Shown one piece after another: positions 1 to 8,918 of a stretch of DNA of 64,000 nucleotides. The notes below the pieces were generated by a model, which saw only the letters and a program-made list of their open reading frames with translations, did no database searches and was not told where the DNA came from. Made by a program: the position numbers and the translations under genes. Position 1 is the stretch's first letter; each line of letters opens with the position of its first letter. The stretch is from Gemmatimonadota bacterium (GTDB taxonomy: Bacteria; Gemmatimonadota; Gemmatimonadetes; Gemmatimonadales; GWC2-71-9). The DNA lies in the NCBI GenBank assembly GCA_016713785.1, contig JADJOM010000003.1:2437501-2501500 (forward strand), in the 5' to 3' direction.

Positions 1-2
1 AG

Positions 3-2495
3 GTGGTGGTCGGCGCCACGGCGAGCGGCGTGCCGGTGCGGGTGGCGGAGCTGGGCCGGGTGACGGTGGGCCCGGCGGCGCGGCGCGGCATCGCCGACCT
101 CGACGGCCGGGGCGACGCGGTGGGCGGCATCGTGGTCATGCGCTTCGGCGAGAACGCCCTCGCCACCATCGACGCGGTGAAGCGGCGGCTGGCGGAGGTG
201 GCAGCCGGGCTGCCGCCGGGGGTGGTCATCCGCCCGGTGTACGACCGCAGCGGGCTCATCCGCGACGCCATCGCCACCCTGCGGGGCACGCTGGTGGAGG
301 AGAGCCTGATCGTCGCGCTGGTGTGCCTGGCGTTCCTGCTGCACGCCCGGTCGGCGCTCGTGGCGGTCCTCACGCTGCCGGTGGGGATCCTGATCGCGTT
401 CCTGCTGATGCGCTGGGTGGGCGTGGGCGCCGACATCATGTCGCTGGGCGGCATCGCCATCGCCATCGGGGCCATGATCGACGCGGCCATCGTGATGATC
501 GAGAACATGCACAAGCACCTCGAACGCCACGCCGCGGAGAGCCCCGGCGTGCCCCTGGAGGGCGAGGCGCGCCGGGCGCTGGTGAGCCGGGCCGCGCGCG
601 AGGTGGGACCGGCGCTGTTCTTCTCGCTCCTGATCATCACGGTCTCCTTCCTGCCGGTGTTCGCGCTCGAGGGGCAGGAGGGCCGGCTGTTCAAGCCGCT
701 GGCGTTCACCAAGACCTTCGCGATGGCGGCGGCGAGCCTGCTCTCGGTGACCCTGGTGCCGGTGGCGATGGGGCTCTTCATCCGGGGGCGGATCGTGCCG
801 GAGCGGGCCAACCCCGTCAACCGCCTGCTGGCCTGGCTGTACCGGCCGGTGATCGGCCTGGTGCTGCGCCACCGCTGGCCGACGCTCGCGATGGCGCTCG
901 CCGCGCTCATCGTGAGCTGGGTGCCATGGACCCGGATCGGCGGGGAGTTCATGCCGCCGCTCGACGAGGGGTCCATCCTCTTCATGCCGACCACCCTGCC
1001 CGGCGCCAGCGTGGCGCGGGCGCGGGAGATCCTGCGCATCCAGGACGGCGCGCTCCGGGGCATCCCCGAGGTGGCCTCGGTGTGGGGCAAGGCCGGCCGC
1101 GCGGAGACCGCCACCGACCCGGCCGGCCTCGACATGTTCGAGACCACCATCACCCTCAAGCCGCGCGCCGAGTGGCGCGCCGGCATGACCACCGACCGGC
1201 TGATCGCGAGCATGGACAGCGCGGTGCGCCTGCCGGGCGTGACCAACGCCTGGACCATGCCCATCAAGGGCCGGATCGACATGCTCGCCACCGGCATCCG
1301 GACGCCCGTCGGGGTCAAGATCTTCGGCCCAGACCTCGGCGTGCTCGAGCGGCTGGGGCGCGAGGTGGAGGCGGCGGTGAAGATGGTGCCCGGCACCCGC
1401 AGCGCCTTCGCGGAGCGGGCGGAGTCGGGCTACTACCTCGACATCGCGATCGACCGGGCGGCCGCGGCCCGGCACGGCCTCAATGTGGGCGACGTGCAGA
1501 CGGTCATCGCCACCGCCATCGGGGGGATGACGGTCACCCGCACGGTCGAGGGGCGCGAGCGCTACGGCGTCCGCATCCGCTACCCGCACGAGCTGCGGGA
1601 CAATCCCGACCGCCTCCTCGACGTGCTCATCCCCGCCGCCCACGGCGCGCCACGCGCGGGCGACGGGACCGGTGGCATGGGCATGCCCGGCGCCGCGCCC
1701 GCCCCGGGCAGCGCGAGCTACGTGCCCCTCGGCCAGGTGGCGACGATCCGGCAGGTGGCGGGCCCGATGGTGGTGCGCACCGAGGGGGCCGTGCCCACGG
1801 CCTGGGTCTACGTGGACGTGGCCGGCCGCGACATCGGCGGCTACGTGGCCGAGGCCCAGCGCATGGTGCGCGGGATGGTCACGCTGCCGCCGGGCTACTC
1901 CATCAGCTGGAGCGGGCAGTTCGAGTACATGCAGCGGGCGGCGGAGCGGCTGCGGGTGGTGGTCCCGGCCACCCTCGCGATCATCTTCCTGCTGCTGTAC
2001 CTCAACTTCGGCCGCCTGGCGCCCGCGGCGCTGGTGATGCTCTCCCTGCCCTTCGCGCTGGTGGGCGGGGTATGGCTGCTCTACCTGCTGCACTTCAACT
2101 GGTCGGTCGCGGTGGCGGTCGGGTGCATCGCGCTGGCGGGGGTGGCGGCGGAGACGGGCGTGGTGATGCTCCTCTACCTGGACCAGGCCTGGGCGGCGCG
2201 ACGGGGCCCGGCCGCCACCGTCGCCGACCTGCACGCGGCCATCGTCGAGGGCGCGGTGGAGCGGGTCCGCCCCAAGATGATGACGGTCACGGCCATCATG
2301 GCCGGCCTGCTGCCGATCCTCTGGGGAAACGGCGCGGGCGGCAGCGTCATGCAGCGGATCGCCGCCCCCATGGTGGGCGGGATGCTGAGCTCCACGGTGC
2401 TGACCCTGGTGGTGATCCCCGCGGCGTACTCGGTGTGGCAGGAGGCGGCGCTGGGCCGGGCGCGGCGGGCGGCGGCGGTGCCGGTGACGCGCTGA
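3..2495 (+). CDS. cusA: Heavy-metal efflux RND permease, CusA-like (5' end outside window)
   Basis: Inner-membrane pump of a tripartite RND complex that exports metal ions, probably Cu/Ag, using the proton gradient. About 830 C-terminal residues are present; the family is about 1,040 long, so the N-terminal fifth lies before base 1. The reading frame is open from the window edge, and the GTG at base 3 is not a real start. The HME signature GAMIDAAIVMIEN, with the proton-relay Asp and Glu, is at about residues 157-169. Segments GPMVVRTEGAVPTAWVYVDV and SGQFEYMQRA resemble CusA/SilA more than CzcA. A Met-rich loop (GGMGMPG) precedes them. Multiple membrane helices lie at about 95-250 and 650-800. 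Substrate choice between Cu/Ag and Zn/Co is inferred from sequence flavour only. It converges on the M15 peptidase gene. Confidence 0.9.
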   Translation: MVVGATASGVPVRVAELGRVTVGPAARRGIADLDGRGDAVGGIVVMRFGENALATIDAVKRRLAEVAAGLPPGVVIRPVYDRSGLIRDAIATLRGTLVEESLIVALVCLAFLLHARSALVAVLTLPVGILIAFLLMRWVGVGADIMSLGGIAIAIGAMIDAAIVMIENMHKHLERHAAESPGVPLEGEARRALVSRAAREVGPALFFSLLIITVSFLPVFALEGQEGRLFKPLAFTKTFAMAAASLLSVTLVPVAMGLFIRGRIVPERANPVNRLLAWLYRPVIGLVLRHRWPTLAMALAALIVSWVPWTRIGGEFMPPLDEGSILFMPTTLPGASVARAREILRIQDGALRGIPEVASVWGKAGRAETATDPAGLDMFETTITLKPRAEWRAGMTTDRLIASMDSAVRLPGVTNAWTMPIKGRIDMLATGIRTPVGVKIFGPDLGVLERLGREVEAAVKMVPGTRSAFAERAESGYYLDIAIDRAAAARHGLNVGDVQTVIATAIGGMTVTRTVEGRERYGVRIRYPHELRDNPDRLLDVLIPAAHGAPRAGDGTGGMGMPGAAPAPGSASYVPLGQVATIRQVAGPMVVRTEGAVPTAWVYVDVAGRDIGGYVAEAQRMVRGMVTLPPGYSISWSGQFEYMQRAAERLRVVVPATLAIIFLLLYLNFGRLAPAALVMLSLPFALVGGVWLLYLLHFNWSVAVAVGCIALAGVAAETGVVMLLYLDQAWAARRGPAATVADLHAAIVEGAVERVRPKMMTVTAIMAGLLPILWGNGAGGSVMQRIAAPMVGGMLSSTVLTLVVIPAAYSVWQEAALGRARRAAAVPVTR

Positions 2496-2549
2496 GTCAG
2501 GGGGGCGCGAGGTGGAATGCGGAGGGCCGCGGCCGGCCGGCGGGCGGCG

Positions 2550-3497
2550 CTACCAGCGCGCGGGGGTGCCCCGTACGTCCACGTGCACGAACGGGCCGTG
2601 CGCCGCGGTGGCGCGATACACCCCGATGCCGCCGGTCACGGTGGGGTGCGCCTGCTCCACCCGGTCGGCCAGGCCCGCCAGCCAGCGGGCATCGCGCACC
2701 GTCACCCGGCCGTCACCATCGAGGTCATCCATCTGCCCGTTGCCGTCGGCGTCCACGAAGATGTCGGCGGCGTCGCCGTACATGTGCCGGCTGTCCCGGG
2801 CGCGGCCCCCCCGGGCGCCCACGCCCAGGGCATTGTACTGCGGCGTGCGGAAGCCCGACATCACCCGCAGCGCGGACGGCTTGCCCAGCGCCTCGAGCTC
2901 GGCGGCGATCAGCTCCAGCTTGTCGAGCAGCGGCAGCTGGATCACCAGCACCTTGGGCCAGACCTGGGCCTGGTCGTGGGTGAGGAAGTCGCGCACCCGG
3001 AAGCTGACCGAGAGCGGCTGGTCCTGGTTCTCGGGGGTGACCTCGAGGAAGCCCTCCGGCAGCGGGTAGCGGCTCGGGGCGCGCCCCGTCCGCTCCCCGG
3101 GCCAGTACCCCACGCGGTAGCCGTTCCAGAGCGCGCCCCGCTTGGCGCGCAGCGGCACCAGGGCGAGGGCGCTGATGGGGCCGCCGTCGGGCGCCGAGAG
3201 CCCGGTGGGGTGGAGGCCCGGCTGCCCCGCGGCGAGCGCGGGCACCAGGGCCGCGAGCGGCGACACCCGGGCGCTGTCGGCCGAAACGCTCACCGCGCGC
3301 AGCCGCCCGCTCAGCCCCAGGTAGGGGCGCAGCGTGGTGGTGAGCGTGTCACCACTGGAGTCCGGCAGCGCGGCGACGACCGGCGCGGACGGGGCGGGCG
3401 TGGCCATGGCGAGCAGGCCCGCGAGCATCCCGGCGCCCAGCGCCGCGACACTCGCCAGGCCCGCCACCTTCCGCACCAGTCCGCCCACGTGGGTCAT
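2550..3497 (-). CDS. Secreted M15-type (DUF882/YcbK-like) peptidase with nested EF-hand loops
   Basis: Probable zinc D,D-/L,D-carboxypeptidase-like enzyme acting on peptidoglycan outside the cytoplasm. The 315-residue product has an N-terminal membrane anchor or signal segment (about 10-32). The C-terminal catalytic domain starts at SGFRTPQYN (214-222). Predicted Zn ligands are H238 and D245 in HMYGDAAD and H305 in FVHVD, the usual M15 pattern. Two overlapping canonical EF-hand loops, 249-260 and 258-269, sit directly after the first two ligands; D249, D251, N253 and D258, D260, D262, D269 occupy the Ca positions. This suggests calcium-stabilised folding. The start ATG is the only one giving the membrane segment. 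The function is by family resemblance; the substrate is not known. Confidence 0.82.
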   Translation of the reverse strand: MTHVGGLVRKVAGLASVAALGAGMLAGLLAMATPAPSAPVVAALPDSSGDTLTTTLRPYLGLSGRLRAVSVSADSARVSPLAALVPALAAGQPGLHPTGLSAPDGGPISALALVPLRAKRGALWNGYRVGYWPGERTGRAPSRYPLPEGFLEVTPENQDQPLSVSFRVRDFLTHDQAQVWPKVLVIQLPLLDKLELIAAELEALGKPSALRVMSGFRTPQYNALGVGARGGRARDSRHMYGDAADIFVDADGNGQMDDLDGDGRVTVRDARWLAGLADRVEQAHPTVTGGIGVYRATAAHGPFVHVDVRGTPARW

Positions 3498-3571
3498 GCT
3501 CCAGAGTCTCGGCGTCGAGGGGCGGGGAAGTTAGCCCCGGGACGGGCGCCGGCGAAACCCGGCGGCCGGGG

Positions 3572-5257
3572 TCAGGTTCCCGGGGCGACCACCGGCCGGA
3601 CCGGCGCGGCCCGCGCCACCCGGTAGGGATAGCCCTTGCGCAGCAGCTGGTCGAGGGTCTTGTCGTGCCCGTAGATGTCGGGGTAGAAGAAGACGTCGCC
3701 GTTGCCGCGCGCCACCGCCGTGGCGTAGGTGATGTGCACCGGGATGCGCTGCCGGAAGCGCACGGTGGTCGGCGCCTCCGCCCGCATGGCGGTGCGGATG
3801 GCCTCGTCGGTCCACTCCGGCTGGTCCCGGAGCAGGAACTGGGCAAGGGCAAAGGGATCGCCCAGCCGGATGCAGCCGTGGCTCGCGTCCCGACGGGTGC
3901 GCTCGAACAGCGCCTTCGACGGCGTGTCGTGCAGGTAGACCTGGTAGTCGTTCGGCATGATGAACTTGACCGTGCCCAGCGCGTTGTGCGCGCCGGGCGT
4001 CTGTCGCACCCGCACCCCCTGGCCGATCCGCGCAATGTTCTCCGGCCACGGCGCGATCGGCTCCCCCTGCTCCACCAGCTCGTAGCGGTTGCGGGTCAGG
4101 AAGTCCGGGTCCTTGAGCGCCGCGGGCTTGATCTCGTTGGTGGCGATCGTCGGCGTCACGTCCCAGTAGGGCGAGAAGATCAGGTACTCGAGGTCGGCGG
4201 AGAACACCGGGGTCTCGGTCTTGAACGCGGTGCCCACCACCACGTTCATCGCGAGCATGGTGGACTCGTCGAGGTCCAGGGTCCGGAAGGCATAGAGCCG
4301 GAAGGCCGGGATGTTGACGATGATGGGCGGGGCGGTGAAGCGCCGCGGCATCCAGCGCCAGCGCTCCAGCGAGAGCTCCATCTGGCGGATGCGCTGGGCA
4401 AAGGGCTGCTGCATCCGCCCCCGGGTGGAGTCGCCGATCACGCCGTCGGGAAAGAACCCCTGCCGCATCTGGAACCGCTTCACCGCCTCGACCACCGCCC
4501 CGGAGTAGAGCGTGTCGAGGATCGGCGCCGCGGTGCTGTCGCGGTAGTCGCCGAGCAGCCGGAGGAGGCGGCGCAGGGTGGGGGTGCCGGCGTAGGGTTC
4601 CCCGGGCCGCAGCCGCCGGGGCATGGGCGGGAGCACCACCAGCGCGCTGTCGCGGGACAGCTCGCGGTAGCGCACCAGCGAGGCCATGAGCAGCCAGTAG
4701 TGGATGAAGGGCGGCTCCAGCGCCCGCAGCACGTTGTCAGGGGCCGGACTCGACGCCAGCGCGGTGAGGGTGGCCGTGACGTCAAAGGAATCCGCGGGCA
4801 CGGTGTAGGTGGCATGCACCGCCTCGGGGCGCACCCGGCCGCGGCGGAGCGCCAGCGCGAGCCGCGCCCCCGCGACCGACAGCGCCACCTCCACCCGCGC
4901 CGCCTGGTCGCTGTCCCCCTGGACCCCGCGCGCCAGCTGGGTCTCAAGCCAGGGGGCGTCGTAGTCGAGCGGGTCCAGGCCGCGATTGCCGGCCTCGTCG
5001 AGCAGCCGGAGCAGCGCCCGCGCCGGCACGGTGAGCGAGTCGCCCGCGAGCCACAGCGGCGCCCACCCCCGGGCCGCGTACAGCCGGCCCAGGTCGGGCG
5101 CCACGTCGGCGAGGTCGGGCCAGCGGAGGTCGGGGTGCCGCGCGGCGGTGACCAGCCGCTGCATCACCTCCTGCGTCGGCGGCGTGGCGGCCAGGCCACG
5201 TCCCGAGAGCAGGGCGAGGACCAGCACCAGGAGGGGGGCGTGCGGGGGGGCGCGCAT
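3572..5257 (-). CDS. Murein L,D-transpeptidase, YcbB/LdtD-like
   Basis: Periplasmic enzyme forming 3-3 crosslinks in peptidoglycan. The product is 561 residues: signal peptide 1-24 (hydrophobic LLVLVLALL), scaffold domain, peptidoglycan-binding motif at about 245-285 (AVKRFQMRQGFFPDGVIGDST), then the YkuD catalytic domain from about 310. The catalytic signature is complete: YLHD with H443 and SHGCIRL with nucleophile C462. The length matches YcbB (about 615). The open frame extends about 275 codons further upstream but there lies antisense to the next gene; ATG at 5257 is chosen because it starts the signal peptide. The divergent neighbour is the nitronate monooxygenase-like gene, only 81 bp away. 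Confidence 0.92.
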   Translation of the reverse strand: MRAPPHAPLLVLVLALLSGRGLAATPPTQEVMQRLVTAARHPDLRWPDLADVAPDLGRLYAARGWAPLWLAGDSLTVPARALLRLLDEAGNRGLDPLDYDAPWLETQLARGVQGDSDQAARVEVALSVAGARLALALRRGRVRPEAVHATYTVPADSFDVTATLTALASSPAPDNVLRALEPPFIHYWLLMASLVRYRELSRDSALVVLPPMPRRLRPGEPYAGTPTLRRLLRLLGDYRDSTAAPILDTLYSGAVVEAVKRFQMRQGFFPDGVIGDSTRGRMQQPFAQRIRQMELSLERWRWMPRRFTAPPIIVNIPAFRLYAFRTLDLDESTMLAMNVVVGTAFKTETPVFSADLEYLIFSPYWDVTPTIATNEIKPAALKDPDFLTRNRYELVEQGEPIAPWPENIARIGQGVRVRQTPGAHNALGTVKFIMPNDYQVYLHDTPSKALFERTRRDASHGCIRLGDPFALAQFLLRDQPEWTDEAIRTAMRAEAPTTVRFRQRIPVHITYATAVARGNGDVFFYPDIYGHDKTLDQLLRKGYPYRVARAAPVRPVVAPGT

Positions 5258-5338
5258 GGCGGGCCATAATCTACGCGCCCGGCGGAAAGCGGAAGAGGCG
5301 TATTGGCTTTTGACGTACCGGAGGCGATACTCCCTTCC

Positions 5339-6775
5339 ATGACTCATGCCTTGGCCCTGCCGCCCATCATCCAGGGGGGAATGGGAGTCGGTGTCTCGAA
5401 CTGGCGCCTCGCCCGCGCGGTCGCGCTCTGCGGCCAGCTCGGCGTCGTCTCCGGCACCGCCCTCGATTCCGTCCTCGTCCGCCGGCTGCAGGACGGCGAC
5501 CTCGGTGGCCACATCCGCCGCGCCATGGAGCGGTTCCCGCTTCGCCAGGCCGCGGAAGATGCCCTCAAGCGCTACTTCCGGCCCGAGGGCCGCGCCGCCG
5601 ACGAACCCTACGCCGCCCTGCCGATGTACCGGCAGGGCGCCAGCGCCGAGCGGGAACGGCTCACCATGCTCGCCTCCTTCGTCGAGGTCTTCCTGGCCAA
5701 GGAAGGGCACGACCGCCCGGTGGGGATCAACCTGCTCACCAAGATCCAGCTGCCCACGCTGGCCTCGCTGTACGGCGCGATGCTGGCGGGGGTGGACGTG
5801 GTGCTGATGGGCGCGGGCATCCCCAAGGAAGTCCCGGCCGCCCTCGACGCCCTGGCCCTGCACCAGCCGGCGGCCATGCGGCTCGAGGTGGAGGGGCTCT
5901 CGCCCGAGACGCCGGAGCGGATGCGGCTCATCCCCACCGACCACTTCCCGGTGCCGCCGGCGCCGCTCACCCGGCCGGTGTTCCTGCCGATCATCGCGAG
6001 CAACTCGCTGGCCACCATGCTCAGCCGCAAGGCGAGCGGCCGGGTGGACGGCTTCATCATCGAGGGCCCCACCGCCGGCGGCCACAACGCCCCGCCCCGC
6101 GGCGAGCCGCGCTTCAATGAGCTCGGCGAGCCCGTCTACGGCGAGCGCGACGTGGTGGACCTGGTCAAGATGAAGGAGCTGGGCCTCCCCTTCTGGCTGG
6201 CGGGCGGGGCCGGCCGGCCGGGCCGCCTCAAGGAGGCGCTGGATGCCGGCGCAGCCGGGATCCAGGTGGGGACGCTGTTCGCCTTCTGCGACGAATCGGG
6301 GCTCACTCCGGAGCTCAAGGCCTCAGTGCTCAGCCACGTGGCCCGCGGCGAGGTGGCGGTGTTCACCGACCCCGTCGCCTCGCCCACCGGGTTCCCGTTC
6401 AAGGTGGTGCAGTGGGATGACGACCCCGCCCGCCGGGTGGAGCGCGCCCGCGTCTGCGACCTGGGCTACCTCCGCACCGCCTACCAGCGCGCCGATGGCC
6501 GCCTGGACTACCGCTGCGCCAGCGAACCGGTGGCCACCTACCTCAAGAAGGGCGGCGAGGAGGCCGAGACCGAGGGCCGGAAGTGCCTCTGCAACGGCCT
6601 GATGGCGAGCATCGGGCTGGCGCAGGTGCGGAAGGACGCAACCGTGGAGCCGCCGCTGGTGACCAGCGGCGACGACCTGGTGCTGCTGGGCGAGCTGCTG
6701 CAGGGCCGCTCCAGCTACACCGCGGCCGAGGCGATCGCCTGGCTCACGAGCGACGTCGGCGCTCCCGCCACGTAG
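5339..6775 (+). CDS. Nitronate monooxygenase / 2-nitropropane dioxygenase family flavoprotein
   Basis: FMN-dependent TIM-barrel enzyme expected to oxidise alkyl nitronates, or an enoyl-reductase-like relative. It is 478 residues. Family marks are the N-terminal PPIIQGGMGVGVSNWRLA, the central EGPTAGGHNAPPRG with the FMN-phosphate and active-site His region, and LAGGAGRPGRLKEALDAGAAGIQVGT. The protein is longer than typical NMO (about 350) because of inserts at about 80-110 and a C-terminal region with a cysteine pair (KCLCNG), so it belongs to a long, less characterised subgroup. ATG 5339 is preferred over an in-frame TTG at 5303 because homologues begin just before the GGMG motif and a GGAGG lies upstream. 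A hairpin terminator follows. Confidence 0.85.
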   Translation: MTHALALPPIIQGGMGVGVSNWRLARAVALCGQLGVVSGTALDSVLVRRLQDGDLGGHIRRAMERFPLRQAAEDALKRYFRPEGRAADEPYAALPMYRQGASAERERLTMLASFVEVFLAKEGHDRPVGINLLTKIQLPTLASLYGAMLAGVDVVLMGAGIPKEVPAALDALALHQPAAMRLEVEGLSPETPERMRLIPTDHFPVPPAPLTRPVFLPIIASNSLATMLSRKASGRVDGFIIEGPTAGGHNAPPRGEPRFNELGEPVYGERDVVDLVKMKELGLPFWLAGGAGRPGRLKEALDAGAAGIQVGTLFAFCDESGLTPELKASVLSHVARGEVAVFTDPVASPTGFPFKVVQWDDDPARRVERARVCDLGYLRTAYQRADGRLDYRCASEPVATYLKKGGEEAETEGRKCLCNGLMASIGLAQVRKDATVEPPLVTSGDDLVLLGELLQGRSSYTAAEAIAWLTSDVGAPAT

Positions 6776-6805
6776 CCCCCGGACGGCACCGCAGCCGGCC
6801 AGCCC

Positions 6806-6839
6806 AACGGGCGGGCTCCCCTGGGGGAGCCCGCCCGTT
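6806..6839. terminator. Bidirectional intrinsic terminator
   Basis: Perfect 15-bp inverted repeat (left arm AACGGGCGGGCTCCC) with a 4-nt loop, lying between the convergent stops of the nitronate monooxygenase gene (6775) and glnK (6863). AA and TT at its outer ends make it usable in both directions. Confidence 0.85.
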
Positions 6840-6862
6840 CGCCTGCGCGCGCCGGCTGAACG

Positions 6863-7225
6863 CTAGACCGCGGCCGGCACCGTCGGGGTGACCGCCGCTT
6901 CGTCGCGCTCCCCGGTGCGGATGCGGTGTACCTGCTCCATGTCGAGCACGAAGACCTTGCCGTCGCCGACCTCGCCGGTGCGCGCCGCCCGGACGATGGC
7001 CTGCACCGTCACGTCGACGAACCCGTCGGAGACCCCGATCTCGAGCCGCACCTTCTCCTGCAGCCCCATCTTCACGGTGGTGCCGCGGTAGTTCTCCACC
7101 CGCTCCGTCTCCCCGCCGTGCCCCATGACGCGGGAGGCGGTGAGCCCCCGAACCTCGGCACGGTACAGGGCCTCGAGCACGTCGTTGAGCTTGTCGGGCC
7201 GGATGGTGGCGATGATGAGCTTCAT
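6863..7225 (-). CDS. glnK: P-II nitrogen regulatory protein (GlnK-type)
   Basis: Trimeric 2-oxoglutarate/ATP sensor that normally plugs the adjacent ammonium channel when nitrogen is ample. It is 120 residues and full length. The C-terminal signature GEVGDGKVFVLDMEQVHRIRTGE is intact. In the T-loop (about 37-55) Y46 is present, but the position of the classical uridylylation site Tyr51 is Val (RGTTVKMG), so GlnD-type uridylylation at that site is not possible. A GAGGAG Shine-Dalgarno precedes ATG 7225, and the gene lies 17 nt after amt in the same direction, so the two are almost certainly co-transcribed. The long open frame that continues upstream is amt read in another frame. Confidence 0.95.
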   Translation of the reverse strand: MKLIIATIRPDKLNDVLEALYRAEVRGLTASRVMGHGGETERVENYRGTTVKMGLQEKVRLEIGVSDGFVDVTVQAIVRAARTGEVGDGKVFVLDMEQVHRIRTGERDEAAVTPTVPAAV

Positions 7226-7242
7226 CGGTCGGGCTCCTCGGG

Positions 7243-8592
7243 TCAGCGGGCGGCGGGCTGGGGCAGCCCGGGAGTGACGGACTGGGGCGCGGGCAGGTCG
7301 GCCGGCAGGACGAGGATCGAGCCCTCGCCGCTGCTGTAGGCCTCCTCGCCGTGCTGGGAGACGTCCATGCCGAGCCCCTCGGTGCGGGCATCGGGACGAA
7401 GCACCATCACCAGGCCGAGCGCCTTGAGGATCACCAGCGTCATGAGGCCGGCGTAGACCACCGACACCCCGGCGCCGAGCGCCTGCAGGCCGAGCTGGCC
7501 GGCGTTGCCGGCGAGCAGGCCGTCGTTGCCGGCGGCGTTCCACGCCTTGGAGGCGAACACGCCGGTGAGCAGGGCCCCCGTGAGGCCGCCCATCCCGTGC
7601 CCGGCGAAGACGTCGAGCGAGTCGTCCAGCCGGGTCCGGGCCCGGAAGACGATGGCGAAATAGCTCGGCAGCGCCGCGATGGCGCCCAGGGCCAGCGCGC
7701 CCACCGGGCTCACGAAGCCGGCCGCCGGCGTGATGGCCACCAGCCCCACCACGATCCCGGTGGCGCCCCCGACGGCGGTGACGTGGCCGGTGCGGGAGTA
7801 GTCGAGCAGGGCCCACACGCAGAGCGTGGCCATCGGGGCGAGGAAGGTGTTGGTGAAGGCCAGCGCCGCGAGCTCACCGGAGGCGAGGGCGCTGCCGCCA
7901 TTGAACCCGAACCACCCGAACCAGAGCAGCCCGGCACCCAACAGGACGAAGGGCACGTTGTGGGGCAGAATGGCCTGCCGGCCGTAGTCCTTCCGCCCGC
8001 CGAGGACCAGCGCGGCCACCAGGGCCGAGACGCCGGCGTTGATGTGCACCACCGTGCCGCCGGCGAAGTCGAGCACCCCCTTGGTCATCAGCCAGCCGCC
8101 CCCCCACACCCAGTGCGCCACCGGGGCATACACCAGCAGGGTCCAGAGCAGGATGAACGCCACATAGGGCCCGAAGCGCATCCGTTCCACCACGGCGCCG
8201 GAGATCAGGGCCGCGGTGATGATGGCAAAGGTGCCCTGGTAGGCCATGAACAGCAGGTGCGGGATGGTGCCCTTGGCCTCGACCCCCACCCCGGCCAGCA
8301 GGGCGTTGTCGAGCCCGCCCAGGAGGGGTCCGCCCTCGGCAAAGGCGAGGCTGTACGCCAGGAGCGCCCAGAGCACCCCCACCGCCCCCAGCGCCACGAA
8401 GCTCATCATCATGGTATTGAGGGAGTTCTTGGACCGGACCAGGCCCCCGTAGAAGAAGGCGAGCGCCGGCGTCATGAGCAGGACCAGCGCCGTGGCCACC
8501 AGCATCCAGGCGGTATCCGCCGGGGAGATGGCAGGGACGGCATCCTGCAGGAAGGGGAGCAGGGCGGGCAGGGTCACCGGGGTCATCCTCAC
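7243..8592 (-). CDS. amt: Ammonium transporter, Amt/MEP/Rh family
   Basis: Inner-membrane trimeric channel for NH4+/NH3. It is 449 residues with about 11 membrane spans. Signature regions are FAGGTVVHINAG (D175 and first pore His H183), the second pore His H332 in GHGMGGLTG, the outer Phe gate in AYQGTF, and WFGWFGFN. The N-terminus is short and hydrophobic (signal-like), as in AmtB. It is the first gene of an amt-glnK operon. An ATG three codons in (codon 3) could also serve as start. Confidence 0.95.
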   Translation of the reverse strand: MRMTPVTLPALLPFLQDAVPAISPADTAWMLVATALVLLMTPALAFFYGGLVRSKNSLNTMMMSFVALGAVGVLWALLAYSLAFAEGGPLLGGLDNALLAGVGVEAKGTIPHLLFMAYQGTFAIITAALISGAVVERMRFGPYVAFILLWTLLVYAPVAHWVWGGGWLMTKGVLDFAGGTVVHINAGVSALVAALVLGGRKDYGRQAILPHNVPFVLLGAGLLWFGWFGFNGGSALASGELAALAFTNTFLAPMATLCVWALLDYSRTGHVTAVGGATGIVVGLVAITPAAGFVSPVGALALGAIAALPSYFAIVFRARTRLDDSLDVFAGHGMGGLTGALLTGVFASKAWNAAGNDGLLAGNAGQLGLQALGAGVSVVYAGLMTLVILKALGLVMVLRPDARTEGLGMDVSQHGEEAYSSGEGSILVLPADLPAPQSVTPGLPQPAAR

Positions 8593-8918
8593 TGGAATGG
8601 CGGCAGGGGACAGGAATGTCTGACGGCACGATTCTAGGGGGTCTACCAGGCAAGCGCAAGATCCAGTGCACCAGAATATTGGCTAAACATGCAAGAGATT
8701 GTGGCTGACAATCGAGAAAATGCGAGTCAACCGGCGTTTTGTGTGTAAAATTGTGCGAAAACTGGATATCTATCTTGACAGCTCATCGCCCATATCGACG
8801 AACGCCGGCCCCGGACCCCCCGGCCTGCTCCCCTCTCGGTCATTCCCGAATCAGGTGAATAGGGGTAGGTTGCAGCAGCCTCCCGAACTCATCCCCGGCC
8901 CTTCCCCGCCGAGAGCTC
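8593..8918. other. Divergent intergenic region, locally AT-rich
   Basis: The 326 bp between amt and the radical SAM gene contain the most AT-rich stretch of the first 10 kb (about 8660-8800). A TTGACA occurs at 8775-8780 on the plus strand but no good -10 follows at 16-18 bp. No convincing sigma-54 (GG-N10-GC) site was seen upstream of amt. It probably holds the promoters of both genes. No small gene is supported. Confidence 0.5.

Noticed and set aside
5258..6085. Upstream extension of the L,D-transpeptidase frame
   Set aside because: Antisense to the nitronate monooxygenase-like gene; the signal peptide begins at 5257.
8593..8700. Sigma-54 promoter for amt
   Set aside because: A TTGCA was found on the minus strand but the required GG is not at the correct spacing.
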